NCBI GenBank assembly: GCA_041908845.1
Contig: JAYREN010000019.1
Coordinates: 1 to 28,208, forward strand
Direction: 5' to 3'
Origin: JAYREN01 sp041908845
GTDB lineage: Bacteria; Acidobacteriota; Holophagae; Holophagales; Holophagaceae
DNA: 28,208 nt
How positions within the stretch are numbered: the stretch's first letter is position 1; every line of letters begins with the position of its first letter. The notes below the pieces were generated by a model, which was not told the DNA's origin, made no database searches, and saw only the letters and a list, made by a program, of their open reading frames with translations. Both the position numbers and the translations under genes were made by a program. Of the stretch, positions 16,085 through 22,992 are shown in pieces.

Positions 16085-16546
16085 ATGCCGGCCGTTCAGA
16101 TCAAGGCCCCCAAGCACGAATTCACGTTGCTCTGCGATGACATCCGCCAGGAGATGGGCGGCAAGACCTCGCTCATGGGCATCTACGACCACCACATCGT
16201 GGTGCCGCAGGTTCCCTTCGTCCTCCCCAAGGTGTGCTTCTACACCCGGTTCAGCCGCATGGACGGACAGTTCAAGTTCAGCTTCTCCATCGTGAGCCCC
16301 GGTGGCGAGCGCAAGGACATCATCCGCGACAGCGATGTGCAGATCCCCGACGGCGCCAAGGAAGGCACCTTCAACGTCATCGCCAGCCCCTTCGAGGTGA
16401 GCGCCGAGGGCGTCTACGAAGTGATCATCGGCCTCACCAAGGGCGCCGACCGCTTCGAGTACGTCTATAAATTCGCCATCTCCGATGCCAGCCGCCTTCA
16501 GGCCGAGTACGAGAAGGCCATGGCCGAGCAGGGCGCCCAGCAGTAG
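16085..16546 (+). CDS. Conserved 153-aa protein, DUF6941-like
   Basis: Soluble protein with no signal peptide. The pattern near the start (FTLLCDDIRQEMGGKTSLMGIYD), followed by a PKVCFYTRF strand and a regular run of beta strands to residue 135, resembles the DUF6941 group, whose members begin with a similar ALLCD...GKxxxxGIFD signature. Function of that group is unknown to me. The C terminus is a short charged helix. ATG 16085 begins the conserved part; an in-frame extension to 15968 reads into the nucleotidase promoter region. It is monocistronic, divergent from the nucleotidase, and closed by a strong terminator. Confidence 0.75.
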   Translation: MPAVQIKAPKHEFTLLCDDIRQEMGGKTSLMGIYDHHIVVPQVPFVLPKVCFYTRFSRMDGQFKFSFSIVSPGGERKDIIRDSDVQIPDGAKEGTFNVIASPFEVSAEGVYEVIIGLTKGADRFEYVYKFAISDASRLQAEYEKAMAEQGAQQ

Positions 16547-16561
16547 TTTTTCCCTCAATCC

Positions 16562-16596
16562 GAAAGGGACGGGCCTAGGCCCGTCCCTTTCTTTTA
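16562..16596 (+). terminator. Rho-independent terminator
   Basis: A perfect 30-nt palindrome (16562-16591) folds into a GC-rich stem of 13-14 bp around a TA turn and is followed by TTTTAT. It lies 15 nt after the stop of the 153-aa protein gene. Confidence 0.9.
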
Positions 16597-16711
16597 TCTC
16601 CAGGAGCTGCACGATCGCCTGATGGCACTCCGTCGCACGGATTGGGACGTCTTCCCGAACCCCGTAATGGGATGGGAGTCTTGAATACGGCGGGAGGGGT
16701 GCGTCCTTCCC

Positions 16712-16746
16712 TAGCCTGCCCATGGATCAAGGCAGGCTATCCTTTT
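16712..16746 (+). terminator. Hairpin plus short T tract in lipoprotein leader
   Basis: A 9-bp stem (16712-16720 with 16731-16739), a 10-nt loop and then TCCTTTT. It lies about 33 nt before the lipoprotein start. It could be a terminator of an unseen short transcript from 16597 on, or an attenuator. The rest of 16597-16779 shows no gene; a 20-codon frame from 16621 lacks a well-placed ribosome-binding site. Confidence 0.45.
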
Positions 16747-16779
16747 CTGGAATCGCCCCAAATGCTCACGGAGACTGGC

Positions 16780-17955
16780 ATGAACCCATTGAAAGCCTTG
16801 CCCCTCTTGCCCCTGCTGTTCGCGATAGGCTGCGGGGGAGGGGGCTCAAATGGATCTGGCACCCCTGCCAAGGGCGCGCTGACCCTGGTTATGGGATCGG
16901 ATTCCCAAAACGACTGGTCCCAGATCGTCGTCGGTGTTGAAAAGGTGGAGATCAGCACGAATGGCAGCACCTGGGCCACCCTCGCCACACCCCAGGTGAC
17001 CAAGGATTTGATGACCCTGCAGAACGGGTTTGAGACAACACTGGTCAGCAAGGCTCCCATTGCCAGCGGCACCTACTCCGTTCGCCTTACCTGGGCCACA
17101 GTCAATTTCAATGATCCCACCCGCAGCGCAGCCTATGTGTTTCCTGCTGTTGGCGCAGTTGGTGCCAATCTCACAATGCCCTCGTCGACCACCTTCCAGG
17201 GCTCCATTCAGGTGAACAGCTCTCAAGAATCTGTGGGCTTCCTGATGGTTGATGCGGGACGGGCCGTTCAGTCGTACCCAAAGGTGGGGGGTGGAAATGA
17301 AATTCTGTTTCTGCCGCACCCAGAGCTCGTGCCTGCTGCCATCAGTGCAGATATCCGAGGTCGGGTGACCTCTGGTGGTCTCGTAGGTGCAAACCAGGAA
17401 GTGTTGGCGGAAGTCTTGACGGGAGCCCTGACGCCTCTCGTTAAACGGCGAACCTTGACGGATGCCAATGGAAATTTCGTACTCCGTGCCCTGCCGCAGA
17501 GCCAGAGCGGAGTTACCTTCCAGTATTACCTCGTGTGCATGCCCACGGGGCCCACCGCCACCACGGCATTTCCCGCCAAAGCTCTGGGACCGCTCACGCC
17601 TGCGGCGGGCGGCAGTCTAAATGGACAGGATTTTGTGTTTGCATCGGGAAGTTCGGTCGAAACGGGCGCTCTTCAACTGGCCCTCACACCCGCCAGCCCT
17701 AGAGGCACCATCACCTATGCCGACCTGCGCCAGAGCCTTCAAGTGGGGGCCAGTTCGATGCCCTTGATTGTGCGGGAAGGCCAGGTGGCAACTGGGGCCG
17801 CCGAGGATCAGCGACTCTTTACCGGTCTGCCTATCGGTCTTCCCTTCGGGGCCAACGCCACACGAATTTTAACGCCGATCCTCACCACCAATGCCCCCGG
17901 AGCAAGTAGCGTAGGGGCTGGCGCGACCACAACGGTCACCCTCACCTTTCCCTGA
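16780..17955 (+). CDS. DUF4382-like outer-envelope lipoprotein
   Basis: A 391-aa lipoprotein. The signal sequence ends in the lipobox AIGC with C18, followed by a Gly/Ser-rich tether. Residues about 29-150 match the DUF4382 style (GALTLVMGSDS...WSQIVVGVEKVEIS...TYSVRLTW). Residues about 230-290 look like a carboxypeptidase-regulatory/Ig-like beta sandwich (TLTDANGNFVLRALP). The C-terminal third is a low-complexity Ser/Ala/Thr-rich stretch with strand-like TTTVTLTF at the end. DUF4382 proteins are surface or periplasmic and of unknown role. GGAGA lies 7 nt before the ATG. Codon use is less GC-biased than its neighbours. Confidence 0.8.
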   Translation: MNPLKALPLLPLLFAIGCGGGGSNGSGTPAKGALTLVMGSDSQNDWSQIVVGVEKVEISTNGSTWATLATPQVTKDLMTLQNGFETTLVSKAPIASGTYSVRLTWATVNFNDPTRSAAYVFPAVGAVGANLTMPSSTTFQGSIQVNSSQESVGFLMVDAGRAVQSYPKVGGGNEILFLPHPELVPAAISADIRGRVTSGGLVGANQEVLAEVLTGALTPLVKRRTLTDANGNFVLRALPQSQSGVTFQYYLVCMPTGPTATTAFPAKALGPLTPAAGGSLNGQDFVFASGSSVETGALQLALTPASPRGTITYADLRQSLQVGASSMPLIVREGQVATGAAEDQRLFTGLPIGLPFGANATRILTPILTTNAPGASSVGAGATTTVTLTFP

Positions 17956-17996
17956 ACCAGCCCATCCGTTCGCCCCCCCGGCGAAACTGGAATTTG

Positions 17997-18998
17997 ATGA
18001 TCGATAGGTACTCCAAGCAGCGTATTTTTCTCGGCCCCGAGGCCGACGTCCAGCTGCGCACCGCCCGGGTCGTGCTGGTGGGGCTGGGCGCCACGGGATC
18101 TGTCATCGCGCCCTGGCTGGCGCGGGCGGGAGTGGGGCACCTCACGATTCTCGACCGCGATATCGTGGAGCAGAGCAATCTCCAGCGACAGCTCCTCTAC
18201 GGTGAGCATGATCTCCTGCGGCCCAAGGCCGAAGCCGCTGCGGCTCGGCTCCGCGAGGCCAATTCGGAGATCGAGATCAACGCCGTCATCGGCGACCTCA
18301 CCAGCGGCAACGCCCGGGAACTGCTGTCGGGCTTCGATCTGATCATGGATGGTACGGACAACTTCGAGGCCCGCTACCTCATCAACGATGTGTCGATCCT
18401 CACGGGTACGCCGTGGATCTATGCGGGCGCCCTTGGAGCCGAGGGCATGGTGTGGCCCATCCATCCGCCCCGCACGCCTTGCCTGCGGTGCCTGATGGAA
18501 GAACCACCCGCCTCTGGCGACGTGGACACCTGCGACAGCGCTGGTGTGCTGGGGCCGGCGGTGGGCATCGTGGGGAGCTGGGCGGCCCTGGAGGCGATCA
18601 AGGTCCTCACGGGCAAGGAGCCCCATCGCGAACTGGCCCGCTTCGATTTCTGGCGCAACGAACGGCAGTTCATCCATCCGCCCAAGTCCCGGTGCCGCTT
18701 CTGCACGGAGAAGATCACGGAGTTCCTGGATGCCCGCTGGAGCTTGCGGGCGTCTCGCCTGTGCGGCCTCGAGGGCGTGCAGATCCGCGTGAATCCCCCC
18801 GGCAACCTCGACCTTGAGACCCTCCGCGCTCGCCTGGAAGTCCGCACCGGCAATCCCTGGAAGCTCAGTTCCTTGGCCCTTTCGGGCATCGAAGGCACCT
18901 GGCGGGTCATGCTCTTCCGGGATGGTCGCGCGCTCATCCACGGTGAGGTGACCCCGGAAAAGGCCCGCACCTGGTACAGCGAAGTGGTGGGATGCTGA
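17997..18998 (+). CDS. ThiF/MoeB/HesA-family E1-like adenylyltransferase
   Basis: A 333-aa E1-like enzyme that adenylates the C terminus of a ubiquitin-fold sulfur carrier. Visible are the nucleotide loop GLGATG (29-34), DRDIVEQSNLQRQ (53-65) with the conserved Arg, DGTDNFEARYLIND (118-131), zinc ligands C162xxC165 and C233xxC236, and DTCDSAGVLGP with the crossover Cys at 179. After 245 comes a C-terminal domain often fused to this subgroup (ASRLCGLEGVQIR...VMLFRDGRALIHGEV). ATG 17997 is chosen; a TTG sits one codon upstream. No ThiS/MoaD-like gene is adjacent. It is followed by an 80-aa protein and rdgB in the same direction. Confidence 0.9.
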   Translation: MIDRYSKQRIFLGPEADVQLRTARVVLVGLGATGSVIAPWLARAGVGHLTILDRDIVEQSNLQRQLLYGEHDLLRPKAEAAAARLREANSEIEINAVIGDLTSGNARELLSGFDLIMDGTDNFEARYLINDVSILTGTPWIYAGALGAEGMVWPIHPPRTPCLRCLMEEPPASGDVDTCDSAGVLGPAVGIVGSWAALEAIKVLTGKEPHRELARFDFWRNERQFIHPPKSRCRFCTEKITEFLDARWSLRASRLCGLEGVQIRVNPPGNLDLETLRARLEVRTGNPWKLSSLALSGIEGTWRVMLFRDGRALIHGEVTPEKARTWYSEVVGC

Positions 18999-19023
18999 TC
19001 GGCATTAAGCCCTGGAGGTCGCC

Positions 19024-19266
19024 ATGGAGCGATTTTTCTACGATGTGATGGTCGAAGGCACCCATGGCAGTCAGGGCTTCCTGAAGACTGTGCGCATCTG
19101 CGCCACCTCTGAGGCCGAGGCCGGCGACCTGGCCTTCTCCGCGGCGCTCAAGGCTGGGCTTATGCCCTCCCGCATCGAGGGCATCACCGAAGCGGGCCCG
19201 GCCGGCCCAGAACAGACCATCGGCATCACCCGCGGTTTCGGCACTTCCTTCTTCGAGAAAGGCTGA
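19024..19266 (+). CDS. Small uncharacterised protein between thiF-like gene and rdgB
   Basis: An 80-aa protein I do not recognise. It looks like a small alpha/beta domain: strand FFYDVMVEG, strand FLKTVRICATS, helix EAEAGDLAFSAALKAGL, then a strand and a Gly-rich end (RGFGTSFFEKG). GGAGG 5 nt upstream of the ATG supports expression. It starts 25 nt after the E1-like gene and ends 2 nt before rdgB. It ends in a single Gly rather than the Gly-Gly of sulfur carriers, so it is not an obvious E1 substrate. Confidence 0.75.
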   Translation: MERFFYDVMVEGTHGSQGFLKTVRICATSEAEAGDLAFSAALKAGLMPSRIEGITEAGPAGPEQTIGITRGFGTSFFEKG

Positions 19267-19268
19267 CC

Positions 19269-19850
19269 ATGAAGCTCCTGCTCGCCTCCCGAAATGCCCA
19301 CAAGGCTCAGGAACTCGCGGAACTCCTTCCTGGGTTCACCTTCGTGCTCTGGCCCGCTGCGGCACCGGAGATTCCCGAGGATGGTGCCTTCTTCCAGGAC
19401 AATGCCCTGCAGAAGGCCACCCACGCCCTCCAATGGTGGAAGGAGAACGGCACGGAGCCAGTGGATGGAGTGCTCGCGGACGATTCGGGGCTATGCGTGG
19501 ATGCGCTCTGGGGAGGGCCCGGCGTGCTCTCAGCGCGCTTCGCACCGGGGCTCGACTATCCCGCCAAGAACCGAAAACTCCTGGGCATGATTCCCATGGA
19601 GGCCTCTCGTGCCGCGCGATTCGTCTGCGTGCTGGCCCTGGCGCCGGTGGTGGGCGAACCCTTCACCGTGGGCGGTGCCGTTGAGGGCTCCTTGGCCTAC
19701 GAAGTACGCGGTACCGAGGGCTTCGGCTACGACCCCATCTTTGTGCCCGAGGGCTTCAACCAGACCTTTGGCGAACTCTCCAGCGTGATCAAGCACAGCC
19801 TGAGCCATCGTGGCAGCGCAGCCCGAGCGCTGCTGGAGCGCCTGCGCTGA
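19269..19850 (+). CDS. rdgB: RdgB/HAM1 non-canonical purine NTP pyrophosphatase
   Basis: A 193-aa house-cleaning enzyme that hydrolyses ITP, dITP and XTP to monophosphates, keeping deaminated purines out of DNA and RNA. Typical features are LLLASRNAHKAQEL at the start (substrate Asn and Lys), LADDSGLCVDAL with the metal-binding acidic pair, GFGYDPIFVPEG, and HSLSHRGSAARAL, the SHR motif near the C terminus. Length is normal for the family. It begins 2 nt after the 80-aa gene, implying translational coupling. Confidence 0.97.
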   Translation: MKLLLASRNAHKAQELAELLPGFTFVLWPAAAPEIPEDGAFFQDNALQKATHALQWWKENGTEPVDGVLADDSGLCVDALWGGPGVLSARFAPGLDYPAKNRKLLGMIPMEASRAARFVCVLALAPVVGEPFTVGGAVEGSLAYEVRGTEGFGYDPIFVPEGFNQTFGELSSVIKHSLSHRGSAARALLERLR

Positions 19851-19915
19851 ACGTGAACGAGGGAGACCGCCTGCTCCCTGCAGTCGCGATGTCCCCCTCG
19901 TGCTCCCCGCGTGAT

Positions 19916-19934
19916 GGCCGGGCCAAGCCCGGCC
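19916..19934 (+). terminator. GC-rich hairpin after rdgB
   Basis: GGCCGGGC, a CAA loop, then GCCCGGCC: an 8-bp perfect stem with a 3-nt loop about 65 nt after the rdgB stop. No T run follows, so it is a weak terminator at best or a leader structure of the lysO-like gene. Confidence 0.4.
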
Positions 19935-19969
19935 AACACGCCAGAAATAGCGGCTGTCAGAATCAACCC

Positions 19970-20896
19970 ATGGGCATGTTGATTCTCTTCCTGGTGCTGG
20001 TGATCGGGGGCGTGGGGGGCTGGCTGGCGCGGGATTCCACCCGGGCCGTGGGCCTGAACCGGCAACTGATGCGCGCCACGCTCTGGGCGCTGCTCTTCGT
20101 CATGGGCACCAAGCTGGCGCTGAACCGCGATCTCTTCGCCAAGGATCTCCGGGTATTCTTCGCCGCCATCGGCTCGAGTCTGCTGCTGGTCGCGGTCCTC
20201 TTCGCCATCTTTCTCTTAGTGGACCTGGCGCGGGGCAGACGGCGGGGGCCGTCTTCCACCGTCGAGGCGAGCCCCGAAGGTGAGGGAGGTCACGAACTCA
20301 CCGCCGTAGCCCTGAACAGCGGCTGCATTGCCGCCGGTTTCCTGCTCTTCTTCGTATTGCCTGCCCCGGTGGCGGCCCGGATTCCTGTGGATCCTATCGG
20401 CGAATGGGTGCTCCGCGCCCTGCTGCTCTTCATCGGCTTCGACCTGGGGGTGGAGCTGCACCGCCTGGATCTCCGCAAGCTGCCGCCCCTGCTCCTGGTG
20501 GTGCCCTTCGTGAACATCCTCATCAGCCTGGGCTGCGGCCTCCTGTTCAGCCTCATCTCCCGCCATTCTGCGCGGGAAGGGCTGCTGCTCTACTCGGGCC
20601 TCGGCTGGTACTCGCTGTCCTCGGTGCTCCTCGCCGAGCGTGGCCTGGTGCTGCTCTCCATCCTCGCCTTCATCCACAACGTGTTCCGCGAGCTCCTCGC
20701 CATCCTCTGCGCCCCTCTGGCCGCCAGGGTTTCGCCCTACCTGCCTATCTATCTTGGCGGGGCCACCAGCATGGACGTGATGCTCCCCTTCGTGCAGCGC
20801 TACTGCGGGCGCCAGTACACCCTGGTGAGTTTCTACTCCGGCGTGATCTGCAGCCTGGCGGTGATCCCGCTGGTGAGGCTGATCGCGGGAGGGTGA
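19970..20896 (+). CDS. lysO: LysO-like lysine exporter
   Basis: A 308-aa inner-membrane protein of the LysO (formerly DUF340) family; E. coli LysO exports lysine and toxic analogues. Strongest matches are in the C-terminal half: GWYSLSSVLLAE, FIHNVFRELLAILCAPLAAR, YLPIYLGGATSMDVMLPFVQR and LVSFYSGVICSLAV, which hold the family's buried acidic and Ser/Gly motifs. About eight hydrophobic helices are visible, with a charged linker near 85-105. Length agrees with the roughly 300-aa family. The start at 19970 (or 19976) begins the first helix; the ribosome-binding site is poor. It converges on the 169-aa gene with only 11 nt between stops. Confidence 0.85.
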   Translation: MGMLILFLVLVIGGVGGWLARDSTRAVGLNRQLMRATLWALLFVMGTKLALNRDLFAKDLRVFFAAIGSSLLLVAVLFAIFLLVDLARGRRRGPSSTVEASPEGEGGHELTAVALNSGCIAAGFLLFFVLPAPVAARIPVDPIGEWVLRALLLFIGFDLGVELHRLDLRKLPPLLLVVPFVNILISLGCGLLFSLISRHSAREGLLLYSGLGWYSLSSVLLAERGLVLLSILAFIHNVFRELLAILCAPLAARVSPYLPIYLGGATSMDVMLPFVQRYCGRQYTLVSFYSGVICSLAVIPLVRLIAGG

Positions 20897-20907
20897 TCCC
20901 GCACGGG

Positions 20908-21417
20908 TCAGTCCCGCGGTTCCGGCATCTGCACGGGCAGGGGTTGAGTGCCGGTTCTGGGCGGCACCAGGGGTTCGTCCTCGCCTGGGATAAGCCCCGT
21001 TTCCCGCAGCACGGAGGCCGCCTGGTACGCGGCGAGGACGGCGGTGCGGATGCGCTGGTAGCTGGTCTCCGTGACTTTCGTATTGAAGCTGAGGTTCCCC
21101 ACTACATACCAGGATTCGCCATTGGGCAGGGCCTGGGGCGCCGAGACCTGGACCTGGGGCGGCATGATGGAACTGGAGCTGTCCTCCCGCAACTGAGTGG
21201 CCACCCGGTCGCACCAGGTCTGGAGACGGGGAATGAGAGCCAGCCCTTCGGCCTCGTCCTTCACGGTCACGCGCCCGTAGAGGGTGAAGAACAGGCGCAG
21301 CTGGGGCATGTCGAAGCTGGAGTTCAGGAATCCCGCCATGGAGGCGATCTGCTGGAAATCCCGCTGCAGGGCCAGGAGCTTGGGCGTGGGAGCGGAGGGA
21401 CCTCGGGCGGCGGACAT
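20908..21417 (-). CDS. Unrecognised 169-aa protein
   Basis: Not recognised. Residues 10-30 are a helix (PKLLALQRDFQQIASMAGFL). The middle (FDMPQLRLFFTLYGRVTVKDEAEGLALIP) and the part around WYVVGNLSFNTKVTETSYQRIRTAVLAAYQAASVL mix strands and helices, and the C terminus is Pro-rich. No signal peptide, so probably cytoplasmic. The ATG at 21417 begins the compact region. The in-frame stretch to 21561 is partly repeat sequence and is unlikely to be translated. The upstream purine run is weakly placed. Convergent with the LysO-like gene. Confidence 0.65.
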   Translation of the reverse strand: MSAARGPSAPTPKLLALQRDFQQIASMAGFLNSSFDMPQLRLFFTLYGRVTVKDEAEGLALIPRLQTWCDRVATQLREDSSSSIMPPQVQVSAPQALPNGESWYVVGNLSFNTKVTETSYQRIRTAVLAAYQAASVLRETGLIPGEDEPLVPPRTGTQPLPVQMPEPRD

Positions 21418-21469
21418 GGTTCGATTATGGACCCCCTGGTGGAACCCGGGGCAAGTGTTCAGGTGCCTC

Positions 21470-21636
21470 AAAAGATCCACCACGGAGGCCACCGAGGTTC
21501 GCTGCGCGAGCAGCGGAGGGCACTGAGAAGAATTGGCGAGCACCAAATCCCGGCTCACCATCGTGTGACTTGCCTATTTCTCCATGGTTTTCTCCGTGTT
21601 CTCCGTGTTCTCCGTGCGCTCAGTGGTGGATCTTTT
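21470..21636. repeat. Intergenic inverted repeat with CTCCGTGTT 9-nt units
   Basis: A perfect 14-bp inverted pair (21470-21483 with 21623-21636, AAAAGATCCACCAC) bounds the region. Inside the right end lie four 9-nt units (21591-21626: TCTCCGTGT twice, TCTCCGTGC, GCTCAGTGG). Inside the left end lie two inverted units (CACGGAGGC, CACCGAGGT; 21481-21498), followed by a GCTGC/GCAGC mini-hairpin and a partial CACTGAG unit. It sits in the spacer between the 169-aa gene and the cobT riboswitch. Confidence 0.8.
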
Positions 21637-21649
21637 CAGAGAGCTGAAC

Positions 21650-21694
21650 GGTTTCACCCGGAGAACTTGCTTCCCGCACCGTCCCCGTGAAACC
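21650..21694 (+). promoter_or_regulatory. Inverted repeat upstream of riboswitch
   Basis: GGTTTCAC (21650-21657) and GTGAAACC (21687-21694) are perfect complements separated by 29 nt, immediately 5' of the cobalamin riboswitch core. It may be a leader helix of the same RNA or a protein site; the sequence does not decide. Confidence 0.35.
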
Positions 21695-21707
21695 CTGGGA
21701 CTTCCAA

Positions 21708-21922
21708 CCGCCCCGGAAGCCGGGAAGCAGGTGAAGGTCCTCCTCCCTCGAGCGGGCCCATTCCTGCGCTGCCCCGCAACGGTAAGCACCTCCGCCCCTG
21801 GGCGGAGAGACCCTGTCGGGGCCACTGGCGCGCTGCGTCGGGAAGGTCCCGGGGACCGCGATGGTCCGTCGTGTGCGAGCCCGGAGACCGATCCGAGGTC
21901 AACCTCTCGCCGTGGGAGCGAG
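21708..21922 (+). promoter_or_regulatory. Cobalamin riboswitch controlling cobT
   Basis: The B12-box core CTGCCCCGCAACGGTAAG (21768 on) is present. Also seen are the AAGCAGGTGAA/TTCCTG helix, GCCACTGG (21821-21828), CGGGAAGG, and the 3' element GAGCCCGGAGACCGAT (about 21880-21895). A 5-bp hairpin with a 7-nt loop (21906-21922) follows; its GUGG loop can pair with CCAC at 21822-21825, the expected long-range kissing contact. It ends about 5 nt before the AAGGAG of cobT, which suits translational control. A roughly 25-nt insertion at 21736-21760 is unusual. Confidence 0.92.
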
Positions 21923-21936
21923 CAAGGAGCCCCATC

Positions 21937-22977
21937 ATGCAACTGCCCTACCTGCCCGTCCTGGATCCCTCCAGGAAACCCGCCCTCCAGGCCCATCTGG
22001 ACGATCTCACCAAGCCCCAGGGCAGCCTGGGACGCCTGGAAACACTGGGCCTGCAACTCGCCTGGATCGCCGGAACGCCCCGCCCCGCCGACCCCGAGGC
22101 ATACCTGCTCACCTTCGCGGGTGACCATGGCATCGCCCGCCATGGCGTCAGCGCCTTTCCTCCCGAGGTCACGCCGCAGATGGTGGCCAACATGGCCTCC
22201 GGCGGCGCGGCCATCTGCGCCCTCTGTGGCGCCAATCGCATCACCCATCGCATCATCGATGTGGGCGTAGCCTCGTCCTGCCCACAACCCGGCGTGCGTC
22301 AGCGCAATGTGCTGCGGGGCACTGCGGATCCGCTGGCAGGCCCCGCCATGACCCGCGAACAGGCCGAGGCCTGCCTGCAGGCGGGCTTCGACGAAGTGGC
22401 CGACCTCCCTAAGCGCCCCTTCGCACTGCTGGGGCTCGGTGAAATGGGCATCGCCAATTCCGCCATCGCCGCGCTTCTGGTGTGCGCCTTCGGCGGCCTC
22501 ACGCCCGAGGAGGCCGTGGGGCCGGGCACAGGCGTCCAGGGGGATGCGCTCTCTCGCAAGCTCCAGGTGGTGAAGGCCCTGCTAGACAAGCATCGCCCCG
22601 ATCCGAGCGACCCCGTGGGCGTCCTGGCCTCGGTCGGCGGCGCGGAATTCGGCGCCATGGCGGGCGCCATGCTGGCCGGCGCGTCCCGCGGGTGGGCCGT
22701 CCTCGTGGACGGCTACATCGCAGGGGCCGCCGCGCTCCTGGCCATCGCCCTGGATCCCAAAGTGAAGGACTTCCTCGTCTGGAGCCACCGCAGCGCCGAG
22801 CCTGGCGCCCAGCGGCTGCTGGCGAAGCTGGAGATCGAGCCGGTCCTGGATTTCAATCTGCGCTTGGGCGAAGGCAGCGGTGCCGCGCTGGCCGTGCCCA
22901 TCCTGCGCTCTGCCTGTGCTGTGATGCGCGAGATGGCCACCTTCAGCGGCGCTGGCGTCAGCGCGGCCGGACACTGA
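21937..22977 (+). CDS. cobT: Nicotinate-nucleotide:dimethylbenzimidazole phosphoribosyltransferase
   Basis: A 346-aa cytoplasmic enzyme that makes alpha-ribazole phosphate from nicotinate mononucleotide and a lower-ligand base, activating the base for CobS. Motifs are LTKPQGSLGRLE (24-35), FAGDHGIARHGVSAFPPEVT (60-79), LGLGEMGIANSAIAA (165-179), GPGTGVQGDALSRKL (195-209) and LRLGEGSGAALA (308-319), with the catalytic Glu at 312. The ATG at 21937 has AAGGAG 8 nt upstream, directly after a cobalamin riboswitch, so repression by cobamide is expected. The rapA-like gene starts only 15 nt after the stop. Confidence 0.97.
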   Translation: MQLPYLPVLDPSRKPALQAHLDDLTKPQGSLGRLETLGLQLAWIAGTPRPADPEAYLLTFAGDHGIARHGVSAFPPEVTPQMVANMASGGAAICALCGANRITHRIIDVGVASSCPQPGVRQRNVLRGTADPLAGPAMTREQAEACLQAGFDEVADLPKRPFALLGLGEMGIANSAIAALLVCAFGGLTPEEAVGPGTGVQGDALSRKLQVVKALLDKHRPDPSDPVGVLASVGGAEFGAMAGAMLAGASRGWAVLVDGYIAGAAALLAIALDPKVKDFLVWSHRSAEPGAQRLLAKLEIEPVLDFNLRLGEGSGAALAVPILRSACAVMREMATFSGAGVSAAGH

Positions 22978-22992
22978 TAGGAATCGCAGCCT

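Noticed and set aside
16621..16683. 20-codon frame ahead of the lipoprotein
   Set aside because: The nearest AGGAG is about 17 nt away, and it overlaps the post-terminator leader. Support is too weak.
19024..19266. 80-aa protein as a ubiquitin-like sulfur carrier for the E1
   Set aside because: It lacks the terminal Gly-Gly and no clear beta-grasp pattern is visible, so it was not annotated as such.
21591..21626. Tandem 9-nt units considered as a CRISPR or microsatellite
   Set aside because: Units are too short, have no spacers, and are paired with an inverted arm. They fit an intergenic inverted repeat instead.
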